A DNA stretch of 64,000 bases from Tubiluchus corallicola (taxonomy: Eukaryota > Priapulida > Priapulimorpha > Priapulimorphida > Tubiluchidae): contig JAQGDQ010000292.1 in NCBI GenBank assembly GCA_030141605.1, positions 124,001-188,000 on the forward strand, given 5' to 3'. The notes beneath the pieces were generated by a model. That model was not told the DNA's origin. It saw only the letters and a program-made list of their open reading frames with translations, and did not search any database. The stretch's first letter is position 1, and each line of letters starts with the position of its first letter. This document shows, in pieces, positions 62,401 through 64,000 of the stretch. The position numbers were made by a program, and so were the translations under genes.

Positions 62401-63300
62401 ATAAACTAAAATTTTCAATTACAACGTATTCAATTACAAACGAACAATTAATAATAAATATTTTAATTACATTACACAGATAATGATAAATTATTCACCT
62501 AGCTTGTCCTGATTCAGTCTCTTTTTGGTTGACCCATTGCTTGTACACTTCTACTGGATTAGTGTTAATGTTGAGATTTTTGTCACCAATAATCTTTGTG
62601 ACAAGAGGGTTAAGCAACTCTCTGAGCGAATTCAGGCCACGACCATTTCTAGTAAAGACAATGATTCAAATTACACATTTCACGTGAAATGGTAAGTAAA
62701 ATTATCTATTGAACATAAAGAGTAAACAGAAAATAGGCTCAAGGAAATATTAAAGATTACATGTATGTACCTGTTGAAACCAACAACCATTCTGATCACC
62801 ATAGGATTACCTGTAACAATATCACTGGGCTTTTCAACCCTCATTCTGAAAAGAACAATTTGTCTAAATAAATAAAACTGGTTAGAAATTTCAGCAAAAG
62901 AATGACCCAGAAACCAAATCCAGAAACACCTTTTAAATTTACAATTATTTAACAGTTCAAAACTTGATAACATAGTTAGCACATGTTACCTAATTTCTTC
63001 TTCAAGTGCCGCTTGGAATAATTTATTCAGTAAGTATTCTTCACGTTGATTGCCGGCATAATTATACAATGTCAAAATTACAGATTCCATGAACTTTGTC
63101 GTCCGACTTTGCGGCATGGCGAATATCAGCTTGGCCAAGTAATGAGGGTTTGTTTGCAGATAGTAAAACAGATGTTGGTAAGCTTCAAGAAGTTCTCTAC
63201 TTTCCTTACTCAGACTCTTGATGCCCCTGCTGGTACTGATTGTACCTTCTTTGTTTATATCCTTGTGATTTTTTAGTTTCCTTCCATGTGCAACAACATC
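55386..63300 (-). CDS. IQGAP: IQGAP scaffold, C-terminal 737 codons (partial)
   Basis: Sixteen exons: 62990-63300, 62771-62845, 62499-62648, 61800-61940, 61085-61169, 60754-60918, 60555-60622, 60335-60467, 59829-59928, 59246-59463, 58587-58693, 57835-57949, 57537-57706, 57035-57166, 55799-55907, 55386-55520. All phases match, and TAA is at 55386-55388. The fragment starts inside the RasGAP-related domain: ELLEAYQHLFYYLQTNP, NYAGNQREEYLL, IVTGNPMVIRMVV (Thr where true RasGAPs have the arginine finger, as in vertebrate IQGAPs), then GNLLYYRYINSAIVAPDAFD. The RasGAP C-terminal domain follows, with ISLTLTNKFEVPEED, DIRNQRRYRQRR, QVDYYNQYVKSCLDGL and FKNVQFEI, then LLQLQYEGVAVMKMFGRAKV near the end. 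IQGAPs bind GTP-Cdc42/Rac, actin and many signalling proteins. The calponin-homology and IQ regions lie beyond the window; I saw no further exon in 63301-64000. Confidence 0.96.
56082..56440. mobile_element. Tigger/pogo-like MITE in an IQGAP intron (359 bp)
   Basis: Terminal inverted repeats: left CACTCATATCTCGGTTTGCC, right (reversed) CACTCATATCTCAGTTTGCT, 18 of 20 matching. TA flanks both ends (56080-56081 and 56441-56442). A TA target and a CA..ATA-CTCGGTTT-like end are typical of pogo/Tigger elements. No coding capacity. Confidence 0.75.
60754..63300 (-). other. IQGAP: IQGAP RasGAP-related domain exons
   Basis: The six highest-coordinate exons encode most of the GAP-related domain that binds Cdc42 and Rac in IQGAPs without stimulating GTP hydrolysis. 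The conserved FLRF..PA-type motif reads YYRYINSAIVAP here, with Ser where Pro is usual. Confidence 0.9.
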
Positions 63301-64000
63301 CTACAACATTTAAAGGTAATGCAATACAAGATATGAACGCTTATGGTCTGTTTCTTAGATTCTGATAAAGTTATTACATACTGCTGTTTGTGTGGAAAGA
63401 AAGCAGAGGAAAATTTGTTTCTCAGCTAGAACAGCACATTGTGCCATACAGTGACAAATCAGAGATTCTGCTAATTGAGCCACCAAAGTTCCATTACAAA
63501 GCAAGTCAAGTCGTTATCATTTTATGACAAACATCATTAGTTTTCACTACAATCAAACAGCAAAAACTTCTGATTCTGAATGACGTCATTACAGTCACCG
63601 TCAGAATCACACCCTAAACGTTTTGCTACAGTCCCTGCCTCTATGTACAAATTTGTAAAGAATTTAAGTGATTTAAATTCCTTAGGCATCACAAGGCGAG
63701 ATAAAACACAATTACAAACTAAAGTGTACGTGTTGGTGCTACCTATTTCGAAATTGTGCAGAAACTTGTCAACGCAGACAATCAGGTTGTGATTATAGAA
63801 CGCACTCTCTAAGGTACAAATGATTCTAGCCTACGATCATTGTGACTGTAGATGTTAGTTCTAAGATCATTGTGACTGTAGATGTTACTTCTACGATCAT
63901 TGTGACAGTAGATGTTAGTTCTATTGCCACAATCATAAAAAAGCATTCTGTGATTGTAGCAGAAACTCTGTATATTATGACGAAAATCTTTCTCAATACA
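63301..64000. other. IQGAP intron up to the window edge
   Basis: No exon recognised on the minus strand. It contains the 30-bp tandem repeat at 63831-63920 and a TGACGTCA near 63582. Confidence 0.45.
63831..63920. repeat. 30-bp tandem repeat, three copies
   Basis: Three exact-length units (63831-63860, 63861-63890, 63891-63920) built on ATCATTGTGACTGTAGATGT, with four scattered differences. Confidence 0.95.

Noticed and set aside
1-64000. CRISPR arrays, prokaryotic operons or rRNA genes
   Set aside because: No spaced direct repeats, no Shine-Dalgarno-led gene strings and no rRNA-like sequence; the gene structures are eukaryotic.

Overview
The window is AT-rich animal nuclear DNA with short GT-AG exons in long introns and many transposon relics. 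No prokaryotic or organelle features were seen. The protein-coding genes (a LEV-10-type CUB/LDLa receptor, COMMD10 and IQGAP) and the repeat types (hAT, pogo/Tigger-like and foldback-like DNA elements, an LTR element primed by tRNA-Leu, non-LTR debris) suggest an invertebrate bilaterian. A lophotrochozoan-like genome is plausible, but the species cannot be fixed from the sequence.

Layout. 1-13.8 kb is accessory. It holds a CRE-rich, possibly promoter-like stretch ahead of a candidate 26-residue membrane micropeptide exon; a minus-strand terminal exon (1445-2234) coding for a protein with an internal ~88-residue tandem duplication; a 609-bp hAT-type element with a perfect 8-bp target duplication; A-rich tandem repeats; a large inverted-repeat element; and the 5' part of an LTR retrotransposon (LTR, tRNA-Leu primer site, truncated gag). 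13.8-40.3 kb holds 17 plus-strand exons of one gene encoding five CUB domains, one LDLa domain, a transmembrane helix and a short tail ending in a PDZ-ligand-like TVV. This is the architecture of C. elegans LEV-10; the signal-peptide exon was not found. Its introns contain a decayed LINE, a tRNA-like sequence, microsatellites, a foldback-like element and an isolated antisense exon resembling half a thyroglobulin type-1 domain. 40.3-44 kb is the tail-to-tail gap. 44.0-49.4 kb holds a complete 8-exon minus-strand COMMD10 gene (198 aa), with a hAT-like MITE in one intron. 49.8-53.2 kb is a graveyard of non-LTR retrotransposon C-termini in both orientations. 55.4-63.3 kb holds the last 16 exons (737 codons) of a minus-strand IQGAP gene, from the RasGAP-related domain to the stop, with a Tigger-like MITE in one intron; its 5' part lies beyond the window.

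The three conserved genes are unrelated in function: synaptic receptor clustering, COMMD/Commander-related trafficking and transcription, and a cytoskeletal Rho-effector scaffold. There is no operon. Exon calls rest on reading frame, GT/AG borders, matching intron phases across every junction and recognised family sequence. No alignment or database search was run.
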